18,681 nucleotides of DNA, from the NCBI GenBank assembly GCA_015679605.1, contig JAAAVE010000462.1, positions 1 to 18,681 on the forward strand, written 5' to 3'. This stretch comes from Podila epigama (lineage: Eukaryota > Mortierellomycota > Mortierellomycetes > Mortierellales > Mortierellaceae). The position numbers were made by a program, and so were the translations under genes. Shown one piece after another: positions 7,801 through 18,651 of this stretch (position 1 is the first letter of the stretch; each line of letters begins with the position of its first letter). The notes below the pieces were generated by a model. It searched no databases, was not told where the DNA came from, and worked only from the letters and a program-made list of their open reading frames with translations.

Positions 7801-9601
7801 TTCTTCCACACAGTCCTGACCTCCAACTTCATCAGTTCAAGGGCAGTCAATCGTCCTGCGGTCACAGCCTTCGACACCAACGCACTGATCCTGTGGGCGA
7901 CTGCCTCAGGGAATCCTGAGAGTGAGAAAGAGTCTACACCAAGCGCATAAAATTTGGCCAACCACCGCCAGTGTGGCTTCAAAGTCTTTGCTGGGATGGA
8001 CATGTCGTTGCGTTCAAATGATCCTTCCAATAGCTGAAAGGTAGTCAGTAACAAAAGATCAAATTCCAGAAATCCATCCAGTGCTTCCTGATCTGCCACC
8101 GAAAGAGATGTATGGTTGAATCTTGCATCCATCCGTTTGCTGACGAGTTGCAGGAGTGTGTCGGCGGTGAAAATTGGAATGGCGGCTGGTTCGAATAAAC
8201 CGGAAAGTGACTTTACGAGTGCTGCCACCCAGGCGATCTGGTCGTGAAAGATACCCTGTGGATGGACAACAGCAGGTTCCGAGGGAGCCTGTCGATCCTT
8301 TGCTGAAATGGCCAGAATAAGCTCTTGAACTCTGGGATGGACGAAAACTGATTTCAAGAGAGACATGGCTTCCTGAATAGTCTTGAACTGGACTGCCTTG
8401 TTTGATGTCCAAAAGAGCTTGCCAAGTTTCACTACTATGCTGAACAACAGTTGGCAAGATTCTATCATATGAGGCTCCTGTTCCCCTGAAGCGCCCATGA
8501 TACTGTCCAAGAGTCTACGCTGGAATATTTGCCATTGGTCATTCTTGGTCGCTATCTCCAGAACGGTCGGAGTCATGCTATTGACGATGGACCGCTGTGT
8601 CTTCAAAATGTGGGTATAGTCCTTGGTGTAAGGAAAGTCATTTTGCGCCTGCTGGAGTTCCCCATTGGCTAGGAGCAGGATACGTTCCCAAATAATCTTG
8701 AATTGTTCCCAACTATGCCAGCGGTCAGGTCCCAAGAGTTCCTCGGACGCACCATAGTTGTTGACATAAACTGCCCATCTGTGGATTTGGGAATCACCAT
8801 GAACGCCGAGGAGCCAGATGCCCGGAAGAAGTGAACCGAGCTTAAGTGGTTTCTTTTTGGCCATCATTATGCCTAGTAACGTGGTCATGTGTGGTAGGAT
8901 ACGGCCGCAATATGTTGCATCTAGGAGGAGTGCTGCATCGAGCACGGTCTCACAGACACAAATCTTTCTTCTCAGCTGAAGGTTGGCGGAAGGGGGCGAA
9001 ATGGCGAGGATTCGGAGACGATTGCTGATGCGTGTGCAGTCCCATGTCAGTAATACTTGAAAAAAGCTATCGACAACGTCCTGATCGTAGTCATTCAATA
9101 AGCTATGTCATGAAAGCGTCTGTTAGAGAGCCATTGGAGGCATATACCATCGACAGAAGCAAATATAACAAAAAGAAGAATGTACTCTGCAAGGTAGTCT
9201 CGGCGGTCGGTGTAGTAAGACTGGGCACAGGAAATGCAGTTGGAGATAACATTATCCATGATATCCTTGTAACGAAGGAGCGAAGCATTTTCATCGAGTG
9301 AAAAGAGGTGGAGAAGGTTCTTGGCGATTGGTTCGAGGTCATGGTGGCACCACCAGTGGAGAGAGGGTTGCTGGAGGACATGGCCCAGAGCTCCCTGAAG
9401 AAACTCGTGGAGTGCCTCTGGAGGTGCATCGGGTGCAATGCTTCGCGCGTGCAGGTCCTTGAGAGTTGCAATTAGTTGAGGGGTTGGCTCTTGATCAGGC
9501 GGTACGTTCATCGCACCACTCGTGGCAAGGTCAGTGCCCGCATTAGCAGGTGTGGTACTGTCGCTGGGATTGCTGTTCTTGACATTGTCATTCATGGACA
9601 T
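1872..9601 (-). CDS. SEN1: SEN1/senataxin-type superfamily 1 RNA/DNA helicase, 9 exons
   Basis: Nuclear ATP-dependent 5'-3' helicase that resolves RNA:DNA hybrids and terminates RNA polymerase II on non-coding transcripts (known of the family). Exons in transcript order: 9601-9186, 9102-5164, 5027-4815, 4715-3934, 3778-3402, 3269-2931, 2826-2446, 2331-2158, 2060-1872; all introns are GT..AG and phases agree, giving 2269 aa (yeast Sen1 is about 2230). Residues ~90-1000 are the helical N-terminal domain, ~1030-1285 an acidic then basic low-complexity linker, and ~1286-2020 the helicase, opening with FEPLLVLECW. Motifs seen: LTPIHREY, GPPGTGKT (1523-1530), CAPSNAA, IIDEAAQ (~1758), LVGDPNQLPPTV, QYRMHPSI, VGVISPY, DGFQGQEKD (~1950), NVALTRARQS (~1983). 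The tail (2023-2269) is disordered with a basic NLS. I chose the first in-frame ATG at 9601 (A at -3); 9595 is an alternative. The intron 1 and intron 5 junctions are the least certain. Confidence 0.93.
2158..2331 (-). other. SEN1: SEN1 exon 8: proline/serine-rich segment with basic nuclear localisation signal
   Basis: This exon encodes residues 2150-2207. It is easy to miss because its frame has no early ATG. It is placed by a CAAAG acceptor at 2332 and an AAG|GTACGA donor at 2157, both phase 0. It encodes SP-repeats (PTSPKSPLSP) and then PPSPKRLKK (about 2185-2193), a classical basic NLS as expected for the carboxyl tail of Sen1 proteins. Confidence 0.8.
2632..2673 (-). other. SEN1: SEN1 tail acidic-aromatic motif (candidate CTD mimic)
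   Basis: Residues 2074-2087 read DIDMDDGFSYPSLP: an acidic run, then Tyr-Pro and a hydrophobic residue. Yeast Trf4 and Sen1 carry Nrd1-interaction motifs of similar build (acidic, then Tyr-x-Pro) that imitate the phosphorylated Pol II CTD and bind a CTD-interaction domain. The position just after the helicase core also fits. The functional call is inference from composition, spacing and location. Confidence 0.4.
2931..5027 (-). other. SEN1: SEN1 helicase core (exons 3-6)
   Basis: This holds the two RecA-like domains of a UPF1-like SF1B helicase. In exon 3 the Q-motif-like region (TPQAQAIAGA) leads into the Walker A. In exon 4, between motif Ia and motif II, a charged helical stretch (DRMRKIGEDIEKARLE through about DQARKNARDKIL, residues ~1650-1740) matches the antiparallel stalk helices of this family. 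DEAAQ replaces the usual DEAD box, as is normal here. Exon 5 begins with the split Asp of GDPNQLPP and holds QYRMHPS. Exon 6 holds motifs V and VI with the arginine finger region ALTRAR. No key residue is missing, so an active ATPase is predicted. Confidence 0.92.
3270..3401 (-). other. SEN1: SEN1 intron 5, splice choice ambiguous
   Basis: The preferred donor AAC|GTGCGT (3401) and acceptor GAATAG| (3270) join LN to FFRRVGVISPYQQQ. An alternative donor C|GTATAT (3397) with acceptor GTGTAG| (3254) is also in frame, is 4 residues shorter, and reads LNVR-VISPY. The first keeps the Gly of the family (V/I)G(V/I)(I)(S/T)PY motif and is preferred. Confidence 0.6.
6345..6425 (-). other. SEN1: SEN1 SUMO-interaction-like motif and acidic run
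   Basis: Residues 1034-1043 read VETIEISDDD, a hydrophobic core followed directly by acidic residues, continuing into an Asp/Glu-rich run to about 1058. This matches the usual shape of a SUMO-interacting motif. It sits at the start of the disordered linker between the N-terminal domain and the helicase. Function is inferred only. Confidence 0.4.
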
Positions 9602-9618
9602 AATGAACACATGGACAT
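9592..9618 (-). promoter_or_regulatory. Overlapping upstream ORF at the SEN1 start
   Basis: An out-of-frame ATG at 9618 (G at -3) opens an 8-codon ORF that ends with TGA at 9594-9592, past the SEN1 ATG at 9601. If included in the mRNA it would reduce initiation at 9601. The sequence just upstream (CCCATTAG) could be a 3' splice site, so the leader could begin between the two. Confidence 0.4.
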
Positions 9619-9728
9619 GTCTAATGGGAAGAGAAAAATAATGATTTCGCTTTTGTTTCTTTTTTCTTTATTGTTTCAACTTTCAAAGCAAAAAAGTTTA
9701 GGTTGCAATTGCCACCATCTGAATGAAT

Positions 9729-9734
9729 CACGTG
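9729..9734. promoter_or_regulatory. CACGTG palindromic E-box
   Basis: A perfect CACGTG lies about 130 bp before the SEN1 ATG and 300 bp before the TOR ATG. Basic helix-loop-helix factors (Cbf1 type in fungi) bind this core. As a palindrome it could serve both genes. Binding is inferred. Confidence 0.45.
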
Positions 9735-9828
9735 CATGAATGGAGCTTATCGTACATACTTTTTCTGCTTGAACGAGAAGGTCACCCCTTTTGTTCAACT
9801 GCTTTTACTTTTTTTTTTGGCACGCATC

Positions 9829-9854
9829 ATTCATTCATTCTTTCATTCATTTCA
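9829..9854. repeat. Imperfect (ATTC)n repeat
   Basis: Several ATTC/TTTC tetranucleotide units lie in the pyrimidine-rich upstream region of TOR. It is a simple repeat, possibly part of the TOR transcription start zone or leader. Confidence 0.75.
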
Positions 9855-10018
9855 ACATCCACACCTGCATCCCCACTCTTGACGAGCCACACTTGGAACG
9901 GGCTGAACAGGGTTTCAAGAACATTCAAAAAAAAAAAAGGAACGAAACCACTTTCAACCTATTACCCTATCCTTTCATTCAATTATATTTTCTGTCCACG
10001 TCAGGTCGTTACGACCAC

Positions 10019-10024
10019 ATGTAA
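10019..10024 (+). promoter_or_regulatory. Start-stop upstream element ATG-TAA before TOR
   Basis: ATG immediately followed by TAA ends directly at a second ATG (10025), which is in frame with the TOR ATG at 10031. Contexts get better downstream: C at -3 for 10019, T at -3 for 10025, A at -3 and G at +4 for 10031. If the leader includes this site it could stall ribosomes or tune initiation. Confidence 0.45.
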
Positions 10025-10030
10025 ATGACA

Positions 10031-13000
10031 ATGGCCGGAGCTATACCACCAGACACGCTGACAAAGCTAACCAGCGAATTGAAATCAAAGTAAGCGAGCT
10101 TCAAGTATCGTCACCACCCTCCTAGTCACACCAGTCATGTCAACAATACTCGCATTCATGCTTCTTGCAACATTACAAGTCTTTAACGCAACCCGTTTCT
10201 TCGTTTTTTAGAAATGAAGAAGTCAGGGCCAACTCGGCCCAGGCGTTAAAGGAGCATGTAGGTAGAAGAAGCAATGGAATTTAGGCTTTTCTATATCAGC
10301 GGCATTTTTTTATTTATGTGCGCACATGGTTACCGTTTGCTTTCAGTCAGATGAACCAGCAACTGATATCTGATGTTCTTTTCGAGTTTAGGTTGCTGTC
10401 ATGTCCAGGGAACTATCAGGACAAGATCTAAAGAGATTTTATGGAGAAGTGAACAGTGTCATCTGGACATTGGTGCAGAGTGTAGACAACAACGACAAGC
10501 TATGCGGTGTTATGATTATTGGTAACGATAGAAAATGACGCTATAGGAATGCACAGATCACTCGTTCATCTCACTAATTTTTGTCCGTTCCTGCATATAT
10601 GCCTCATTTTTTGTCTCCCCGCCAACATGATTTTGCACTCTTCTAGATAAACTAATTGGCATCGAGGGTGAAGAAAACACAACACAGGAGACTCGATTCG
10701 CCAACTATCTACGCCAGTTATTCCCTGCAGATGTCAAGACTATGACCGTCGCAGCCAGAGCACTAGGTATCATAAGGCATTTCTTTTTGCACGAGTCAAG
10801 TGAAAGATGTAGGAATGTGACAGATAAGCTGACACGGTTCATTTTCATCTTTCCATTTGAAAGGAAAACTTGCACAACAAGGAGGCACATTCACAACCGA
10901 GTTTGTAGAATTTGAACTGAAGAGAGCCATCGAGTGGCTGACAGGTACATTTTCTTTTTATTTGCGCGGACATATGTCTGATATAATGGAAACATTAGGG
11001 CTCTTTCCGACTACTTACTTGAACTTTTCACATATGTCCTATTCTATCCTGTTCCATGGCCACAGGCGACCGCCAAGAAGCACGGAGGCATGCCAGTGTT
11101 ATGGTTTTGGCCGAACTGGTCCGACATGCGGACGTTATCGTATTTCCTTATGTTCCTTCGATCCTGGATCATATCTGGGTGGCATTCAGAGATCCTAATG
11201 TAACGACACTTCTTTTTTTTTTTCTCTTCATATCTCACGCTTGATATCACGAAGCATTATTTGTCTCGTTTTTGTGCATCTTACAGGTTTTGACACTATT
11301 TTTTTTCCTCTCTCTTCTTGAACTCATCTTCTAGCAACATATTCGAGTGGCTGCTGCCGATGCTCTAAGTGCTGTGCTAATCATTGTCGCCGATCGTAAC
11401 AGCCCTCACAAAGAAAGCTGGTATAGCAGGATCAATGAAGAAGCCCAGCGCGGCCTACGTATTGCAACAACAGAGAGTATTCATGGATCACTGTTAATCT
11501 ACCGCGAGCTGCTTCTACACGCAGGCATGGTAAGGGGAGCTAAATTTAAGCAAGAAGATGTTTTGTATCACGACTGTCCGAGCTCTAACGTAGTGTCGTT
11601 TTGGAATTAGTTTATGCACAAGCTATATATGGACACCTGTGAAATTGTGTTCAAGTACAGGGATCACCGCGATGGCCTAGTCCGCAGAGCAGTCATCTCA
11701 TTGATCCCAGACCTCGCAGCATATAACCCATCACTCTTTGCAAAGGATTATCTTCATCGGTCAATACTACACATTCTGAGCCAATTACGAAAGGACAAGG
11801 AACGCTCGTTGCTCAAGGAAAAGGATCGGTCAAACGCGTTTTTGGCTATTGGCAAAGTTGCACTCGTCGCTAGAGCAGATATGGGCGACTATCTTGATGA
11901 CATTCTGATCTGCATAAAGGATGGACTTCGGATGAAGAGGTGAGTTTCTCTGCAATTCATTGGGTGTCCTATTAGGGCAATAGCTTTTCTCGTCGATACT
12001 AAGTGAAGAACGGTTTTTTGGTTGCGCATAGTAAAAATCGAATTGTGACAGACACGCCAATATTCAACTGCATCAGTATGTTGGCGAATGCTGTCGGCCA
12101 AGCTCTCACAAAACACATGCATGAACTTTTGGAGCTGATGTTTGCTACAGGACTCAGTGAGCCTCTTCGTCAGTCCCTGTCAGATCTCTCGAACTGTATA
12201 CCCCCCCTACTACCAATCATCCAAGGTATGGACCTCTTTTCTTTATTTTACGCGCACACACAAACACTCGTGATTTCAGAATTAGTGACAAACGACATGC
12301 TGATCTTACGTTGATCCCTCTTTTCTCACCAGAACGTCTTTTGAATATGCTGTCCATGATTTTGAGCGGGCAAATGTACAAACCACTGGGCGCGCCAAGC
12401 AACACTCGAGGCTCATTGGCCAACTCACCTGTCAGACGCGACATGTTAACGTCAGAGCCCAAGGATGTCGATGCCATCATTTTGGCCCTCTCCACTCTTG
12501 GATCATTCAACTTTTCAGGACATGTTCTCAACGAGTTTGTTCGGGATTGCTGTATACCTTATCTCGAGGACGACAATCCAGACATCAGACGCTCTGCAGC
12601 TCAGACGTGTTGTCAGCTTTTTGTTCGTGACCCGATCTGCTATCAGACCAGCGCTCATGCTGTCCAGGTTGTTGGAGAAGTCCTCGAGAAGCTGTTGACT
12701 GTGGGTATTGCCGATCCAGACCCAGTAATTCGTCAAACCGTGATTGCCTCACTAGACGAGAGATTTGACCGTCATCTAGCTCAGGCAGAGAATGTCCGCT
12801 CATTGTTCATTGCTTTGAATGATGAGGTCTTTACTATTCGCGAATACGCCATTACGACAATTGGGCGACTATCGATGCATAATCCAGCTTACGTGATGCC
12901 ATCGCTACGAAAGACTCTAATCCAACTACTCACAGAAATTGAGTACTCGGGCGTCAGTCGAAACAAGGAGGAAAGTGCAAAGCTCCTGGCTTTGTTGGTG

Positions 13001-16000
13001 ACCGCGGCCCAAAAATTAGTCAAGCCATATGTGGAGTCCATCATCAAGGTCCTGTTGCCCAAAGCAAGGGATCAGAGTGCCGGCGTCGTTTCTAGTATTT
13101 TGGCCGCGTTGGGTGAGCTTGCACGAGTGGGCGGTGAAGACCTCCTTCCATTCATGGACCAACTTATGCCTCTGATCATTGACACACTGCAAGACCAAAG
13201 CTCGCCAACAAAGAGGAGTGCCGCATTGAAAACGCTGGGTCAACTTTCTAGCAATACGGGCTATGTGATTGATCCTTATATCAAGTACCCCAATCTTCTT
13301 GATACCCTCATGACCATTTTGAAGACGGAGCAATCTGCCAACATTCGTCGCGAAACCATCAAGTTGCTCGGAATCTTGGGTGCGCTTGATCCCTATCGGC
13401 ATAAGGTAGCCACACTTTTTTATTTTTATTTTTTATTTTGTTTCCGCGCTACCACTCCATCCAAGTTACCAACTGTTGTCCATCCCCCATACAATTCACG
13501 AAATAGCAAATGACTATCGAGTCTGTGGATGATAACCAGCAGGATAAGTCGCAGAGTTCGGACGTGTCCTTGTTGATGTCTGGCTTGGGACCCTCCTCTG
13601 AAGATTATTACCCCACTGTCGTCATCAACGCGCTCCTCAAGATTCTAAAAGATCCATCGCTAAGCCAGCAGTACCAGCCCGCAACCCAAGCCATCCTCAA
13701 CATCTTTCAGGCGTTGCAGTTAAAGATGGTCCCGTTCTTGCCCCAGGTACAGTCATGGATGAATGGTTTTTATTCGCGGAACAGAATATGAGCCTAAAAG
13801 ATCGCTGTTACTCAAATCGAACTCTTGTTGTGATCAATTATCTATAGATTATGCCTGTGTACCTGAGTATCATGCAGTCAGGCACACTCCTCAATCTTGA
13901 CTTTTACTTTGAAAAGATGGGTTTCCTTGTCCTGGTCGTCAAGCTTCATATCCGTCCTTATCTTCCTGATTTGCTTCAGCTGGTCAAGGACAACTGGAAC
14001 CATACCCGTCTACAGGAGCGAATCATTGGATTGGTCGAGAGCATTGCTGTTGCACTCGATGGCGAATTCAAGGCCTATCTGCCCAACCTGTTACAGTCTT
14101 TCCTCGCCGTGTTTGACTCTGATATGACAGAGCGCCACGATGCCTCGCTGCGTGTTCTCCAGGCGTTTGTAAAGTTTGGGTCAAACATTGAGGAGTACAT
14201 GCATCTTGTCATCCCTGTGCTTGTCAGGACGTTTGAGAGGCCAGAGACGCCAATGAACTTGAGACGGGCTGCCATCAATACGATCGGGACACTGTCAAGG
14301 AAAGTCAACTTTTCGGACTACGCCTCGAGGATTATTCATCCGTTTGCACGTATCCTGGCTCTACCAGGGCCTGAACTGCGTATGGCTACCATGGACGCCC
14401 TGTGTGCACTCATCCTTCAACTCGGTCAGGACTATGTCAACTTTATACCAATGATCAAGAAGGTAGGTGCACTTCAGAATATCACCTCAGCACTACGATG
14501 CAACATTTATGGAGATTTTGTAAACGAAGATAAGGGACACATGAAACTTGTTCTGACAGCATTTATTTCTTTCAGGTCTTGATCCGGGCACGTATCAGTC
14601 ACTCCAACTATGACTTTTTAGTGTCGAAACTTTTGAAGCGCGAGCCTTTGCCTTTGGACATCCCTGGCCTGGGTGATGACCGTTATGTAATCATGGCCGA
14701 TGTGCCACAGGCAGAGTCAGGCATCCGCAAGCTTCCCGTGAACCAAGCCTCGCTCCGCAGGGCATGGGATACTCAGCCAAGATCGACAAAGGATGACTGG
14801 GCCGACTGGATTCGCCGATTGTGTCTCGAGATGCTCAAGGAGACTCCGTCTCATGCTCTTAGAGCATGCGCTGATATGGCCAACTCTTACCACCCATTGG
14901 CCAGAGAACTGTTTAACGCAGCATTTGTGTCTTGCTGGGGCGAGTTGCTGGATCAGTACCAGGTACGCGATTGTAGAAATTGTCATTTCTGCTTTCTGAT
15001 GCAAAGAGGTGGAGGGATGTATGAACGTACAAGCGAAATTGAAATGGACAAAGTGATCACTTATCGATTTTTGATCTGAATTCGACTCTTTAATATGGCC
15101 TATTTATAGGAAGAACTCGCCAAGGCTTTGGAGACTGCGTTGAAGGCACCCAATATTTCACCAGAGATTATTCAAACACTACTCAATCTGGCCGAGTTTA
15201 TGGAGCATGATGACAAGCCTTTGCCAATTGACATTCGAATCCTGGGCGAGTTTGCAGCCAAGAGCCACGCCTTTGCGAAGGCATTGCATTATAAGGAGCT
15301 CGAGTTTTTGACAGAGCCTTCAACAAATGCTATTGAACAGCTGATTGGAACCAACAACAACCTGCAGCAGCCCGATGCAGCAGCAGGTATCTTGACCCAT
15401 GCTCAGCTCCATCATGATTTCGAACTGAAGGAGTCTTGGTACGAGAAACTACAGCGGTGGGAAGACGCCTTGGCTGCATATGAGCGGAAGCAGATTGAGA
15501 ATCCAAATGATCTGGAGCTGACTGTCCGCCGAATGCGATGTCTCCATTCTTTGGGAGAGTGGAATGCCTTGTCCTCGTTGGCCCAGGCCAAGTGGGGCAC
15601 TGCGCCACAGCCTATTCGCCGAAAGATGGCTTCTTTTGCAGCAGCGGCTGCATGGGGTTTAGGACAATGGGAGTTGCTGGACGATTATATCTCTGTTATG
15701 CCTGACAACTCGGACCGCGCGTTCTTCAAGGCAATTCTTGCGCTTCATCGCAATCAGTTCCCACAAGCTGAAGAGTTCATTGAGAGGACCCGCGAGATGC
15801 TAGACACCGAGTTAACAGCATTGGTCGGAGAGAGTTATAACCGTGCCTATGCTACTGTTGTCCGTGTCCAGATGATGGCGGAGCTGGAGGAGATCATTGC
15901 ATATAAGCAGTACCACGACCAACCCGATCGACAGGAGACGATTAGACGCACGTGGATGAAGCGATTGAAGGGCTGTCAGCGTAATGTCGAGGTATGGCAA

Positions 16001-18651
16001 AAGATTATCAAAGTCCATGCTATTGTAGTGTCACCCGCGCAGGATATGGAGATGCGCATCAAGTTTATGAACTTGTGCCGCAAGAGTGGTCGTCTCAAGT
16101 TGGCAGAGAACACGATGGCGACGCTGATGGGACCTGAGACTGCCGACATGAGTTTCACGGCCATGACGCAGGTAACGCCCCCTCAGATTGTGTACGCCAA
16201 GCTCAAGTACATGTGGGCGACCGGTGTTCGGGAGCAGACGCTGGATTGTCTTCGACAATTTACGGAGCGGTTGGCGTCTGATCTTGGTCTGGGTACGGTT
16301 GAAGATGTTGGGGTGGCCATGAACGGCGTCAGCCAGCAGAATGGTGTGGTCGATTACTCGAGATTACTTGCTCGCTGTTACCTCAAGCAAGGAGAATGGC
16401 AGTTTGCTTTGCAGGAAGAATGGACGCATGTAAGTATTTCTTTCTTTTCTTTCAATCTTTTGGTTTCTTTTGTACATAGCTGTCTCATTTTCTAGCTGCG
16501 TTGCTAACTGTTCTCCCTTTTCTACAACTGGTACGACTACCTCTTCAACTCACCTTTGATACAGGATTCAATCGAGGACATCTTGACACCATACTTGTAT
16601 GCGACTCACTTGGACAAGGATTGGTACAAGGCCTGGCATACATGGGCGCTAGCCAACTTTGAAGTCATCAGCTTCTATGAAAAGAACCCGCCTCCAAACC
16701 ACACTGGTCGTGACCCTGGCCTCCAGTATGTTGTTCCTTCGGTTATGGGATTTTTCAAGTCAATTGCGCTATCCTCTGGAAACTCTTTGCAGGATACACT
16801 CCGTCTGTTGACACTCTGGTTCAAATTTGGTCATCGGGCGGATGTCAGTGTGGCCTTGAGCGATGGCTTTTCGACAGTCAGTATCGACACATGGCTACAA
16901 GTTATCCCTCAGTTGATCGCCCGTATTCACGCACCCAGTCCCAATGTACAGCGGTTGATTCACCAACTATTGGCTGATGTCGGCAAGGAGCACCCCCAGG
17001 CTCTTGTGTACTCTCTCACTGTCGCATCGAAATCGCCCAGTGTCCTGCGAAAGAATGCTGCATTGTCTATTATGGAAAAGATGCGATTGCACAGCCCGCT
17101 GTTGGTGGAGCAGGCGCTTTTGGTGTCACAGGAGCTCATCAGAGTTGCTATTCTTTGGCATGAGATGTGGCATGAAGGTCTGGAGGAAGCATCGAGACTT
17201 TATTTCGGCGACCGGAATATCAATGGCATGTTGGCACAGCTCGAGCCATTGCATATGATGCTGCAGAGGGTAAAGTTTTGTCATGTTTTTATGTTTTATC
17301 TTTATTTTCTTTGCCATTGCAGCATGTTCATTGGTATTAACAGCAATCTACCCACTACACCATTTTATTGTTGAGTAGGGTCCCGAGACATTGCGTGAAA
17401 TCTCGTTCAACCAGTTGTTTGGACGAGACTTGAAGGAGGCACAGGAGTGCTGTATTCGGTATGGTCAAAGCCAAGACATTAATGACTTGAATCAGGCCTG
17501 GGACATTTACTACCAAGTCTTCCGTCGAATTGCCAAACAATTGCCCCAGTTGAGCACGTTGGATCTGCCGTATGTATCACCCCAACTGCAGGCGGCGAGA
17601 GATCTAGAGTTGGCTATTCCTGGAACATACAAGAGTGGTGAGCCAATTGTCAAGATTTCATCTTTTGTACCAATGTTGACTGTCATGACCTCGAAGCAAC
17701 GTCCTCGCCGGTTGACTGTCAAGGGAAGTGACGGCCGCGACTATCAATATCTGTTGAAGGGACATGAGGATCTTCGTCAGGACGAGCGTGTGATGCAGTT
17801 GTTTGGACTGGTCAATACGCTGTTGTCAATTGATCCCGAGACGTTTAAGCGGTACTTGGGCATCCAGAGGTACCCAGTCATCCCATTGTCGCCCAACTCT
17901 GGTCTCATTGGTTGGTTGCCAGACACGGATACGTTGCATACGTTGATTCGCGATTTCCGTGAGAGTCGCAAGATCTTGTTGAACCTCGAGCACCGAATTA
18001 TGCTGCAGATGGCGCCTGACTATGATAACCTGACACTGATGCAGAAGGTTGAGGTGTTTGAGTATGCGCTGAACAACACTGGCGGTCAAGATCTGTACAA
18101 GGTGCTGTGGCTCAAGAGTCGAAACTCTGAAGCGTGGCTGGACCGTCGAACAAACTATACGCGCTCTTTGGCGGTGATGTCGATGGTTGGATACATTCTT
18201 GGACTAGGCGATCGTCATCCTTCCAACTTGATGTTGGACCGTAATTCCGGCAAAATTGTTCACATCGATTTTGGTGATTGTTTTGAGGTATGTTAACATT
18301 TCTTGTGTGTTTGTTTTGTTTGTTTTTTCTTTCTTTATGCTTTTTTATGTTTTCAAGGAGTATAATTTGACCATTCTAACCTTTGGAGTCTTTCTTTTAT
18401 TGGGGCATCATATACATATGTATAGGTTGCTATGCATCGTGAAAAGTTCCCAGAACAGATTCCATTCCGGTTGACGAGAATGTTGACGAATGCAATGGAA
18501 GTGAGTGGTATTGAAGGCAACTTTAGAAACACTTGTGAGAATGTGATGCGCGTCCTTCGAGAAAACAAGGAGAGTTTGATGGCTGTGCTGGAAGCCTTTG
18601 TGTATGATCCACTTATCAACTGGAGGATTTTGACAACCAGCCCGCGTCAGA
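10031..18651 (+). CDS. TOR: TOR serine/threonine kinase (PIKK), 17 exons, 3' end beyond window
   Basis: Catalytic subunit of TORC1/TORC2. Exons: 10031-10089, 10212-10257, 10392-10521, 10647-10766, 10864-10944, 11066-11199, 11335-11529, 11611-11939, 12032-12225, 12333-13405, 13507-13746, 13848-14462, 14576-14962, 15110-16429, 16565-17269, 17379-18287, 18426-18651; 2254 residues plus one base, all GT..AG and phase-consistent. Order: N-terminal HEAT repeats (1-~430), the TOR-specific DUF3385-type region (~445-610), more HEAT (~610-1200), FAT (~1200-1800), FRB (~1830-1925), kinase (~1990 to the edge). FRB Ser1851, Trp1917, Phe1924 and kinase Lys2003, Asp2154, Asn2159, Asp2173 are present, all exactly 184 below my recalled human mTOR numbers. 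The start at 10031 has the best context; 10025 (MT- extension) is possible. The last ~110 residues with FATC are missing only because the window ends. Confidence 0.96.
17132..17532 (+). other. TOR: TOR FRB domain (FKBP12-rapamycin binding)
   Basis: The domain opens with [20 protein letters not shown] and is split by intron 15 (17270-17378). The Ser that blocks rapamycin when mutated in other TORs (Ser1851, codon TCG at 17192-17194) is intact, as are Trp1917 and Phe1924 in the [13 protein letters not shown] segment. A rapamycin-sensitive TORC1 is therefore predicted, provided the genome has an FKBP12. Confidence 0.9.
17720..18651 (+). other. TOR: TOR kinase domain (C-terminus beyond window)
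   Basis: The ATP-binding lysine is in [20 protein letters not shown] (Lys2003). The catalytic loop is [12 protein letters not shown] and the metal-binding loop [10 protein letters not shown] is split by intron 16 (18288-18425). Exon 17 continues to [20 protein letters not shown]. All catalytic residues are present. The negative regulatory segment and FATC lie outside the window. Confidence 0.95.

Larger units (their letters stand above)
9602..10030. promoter_or_regulatory. Divergent SEN1/TOR intergenic promoter region
   Basis: 429 bp separate the two start codons, which point away from each other. Visible elements are a palindromic CACGTG at 9729-9734, a CCCCT (stress-element-like) at 9785-9789, T-runs near 9810 and an ATTC-repeat at about 9829-9854. 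No convincing TATA box is seen on either side, consistent with housekeeping promoters. No additional gene is supported here. Confidence 0.75.

Noticed and set aside
9095-9185. SEN1 intron 1 with donor at GTATATGCC
   Set aside because: That donor with the CATAG acceptor gives a 45-nt intron and an immediate stop; the GTACAT donor at 9185 restores the frame.
9608-9610. SEN1 start at position 9610
   Set aside because: The codon there is GTG, not ATG; the first in-frame ATG is 9601.
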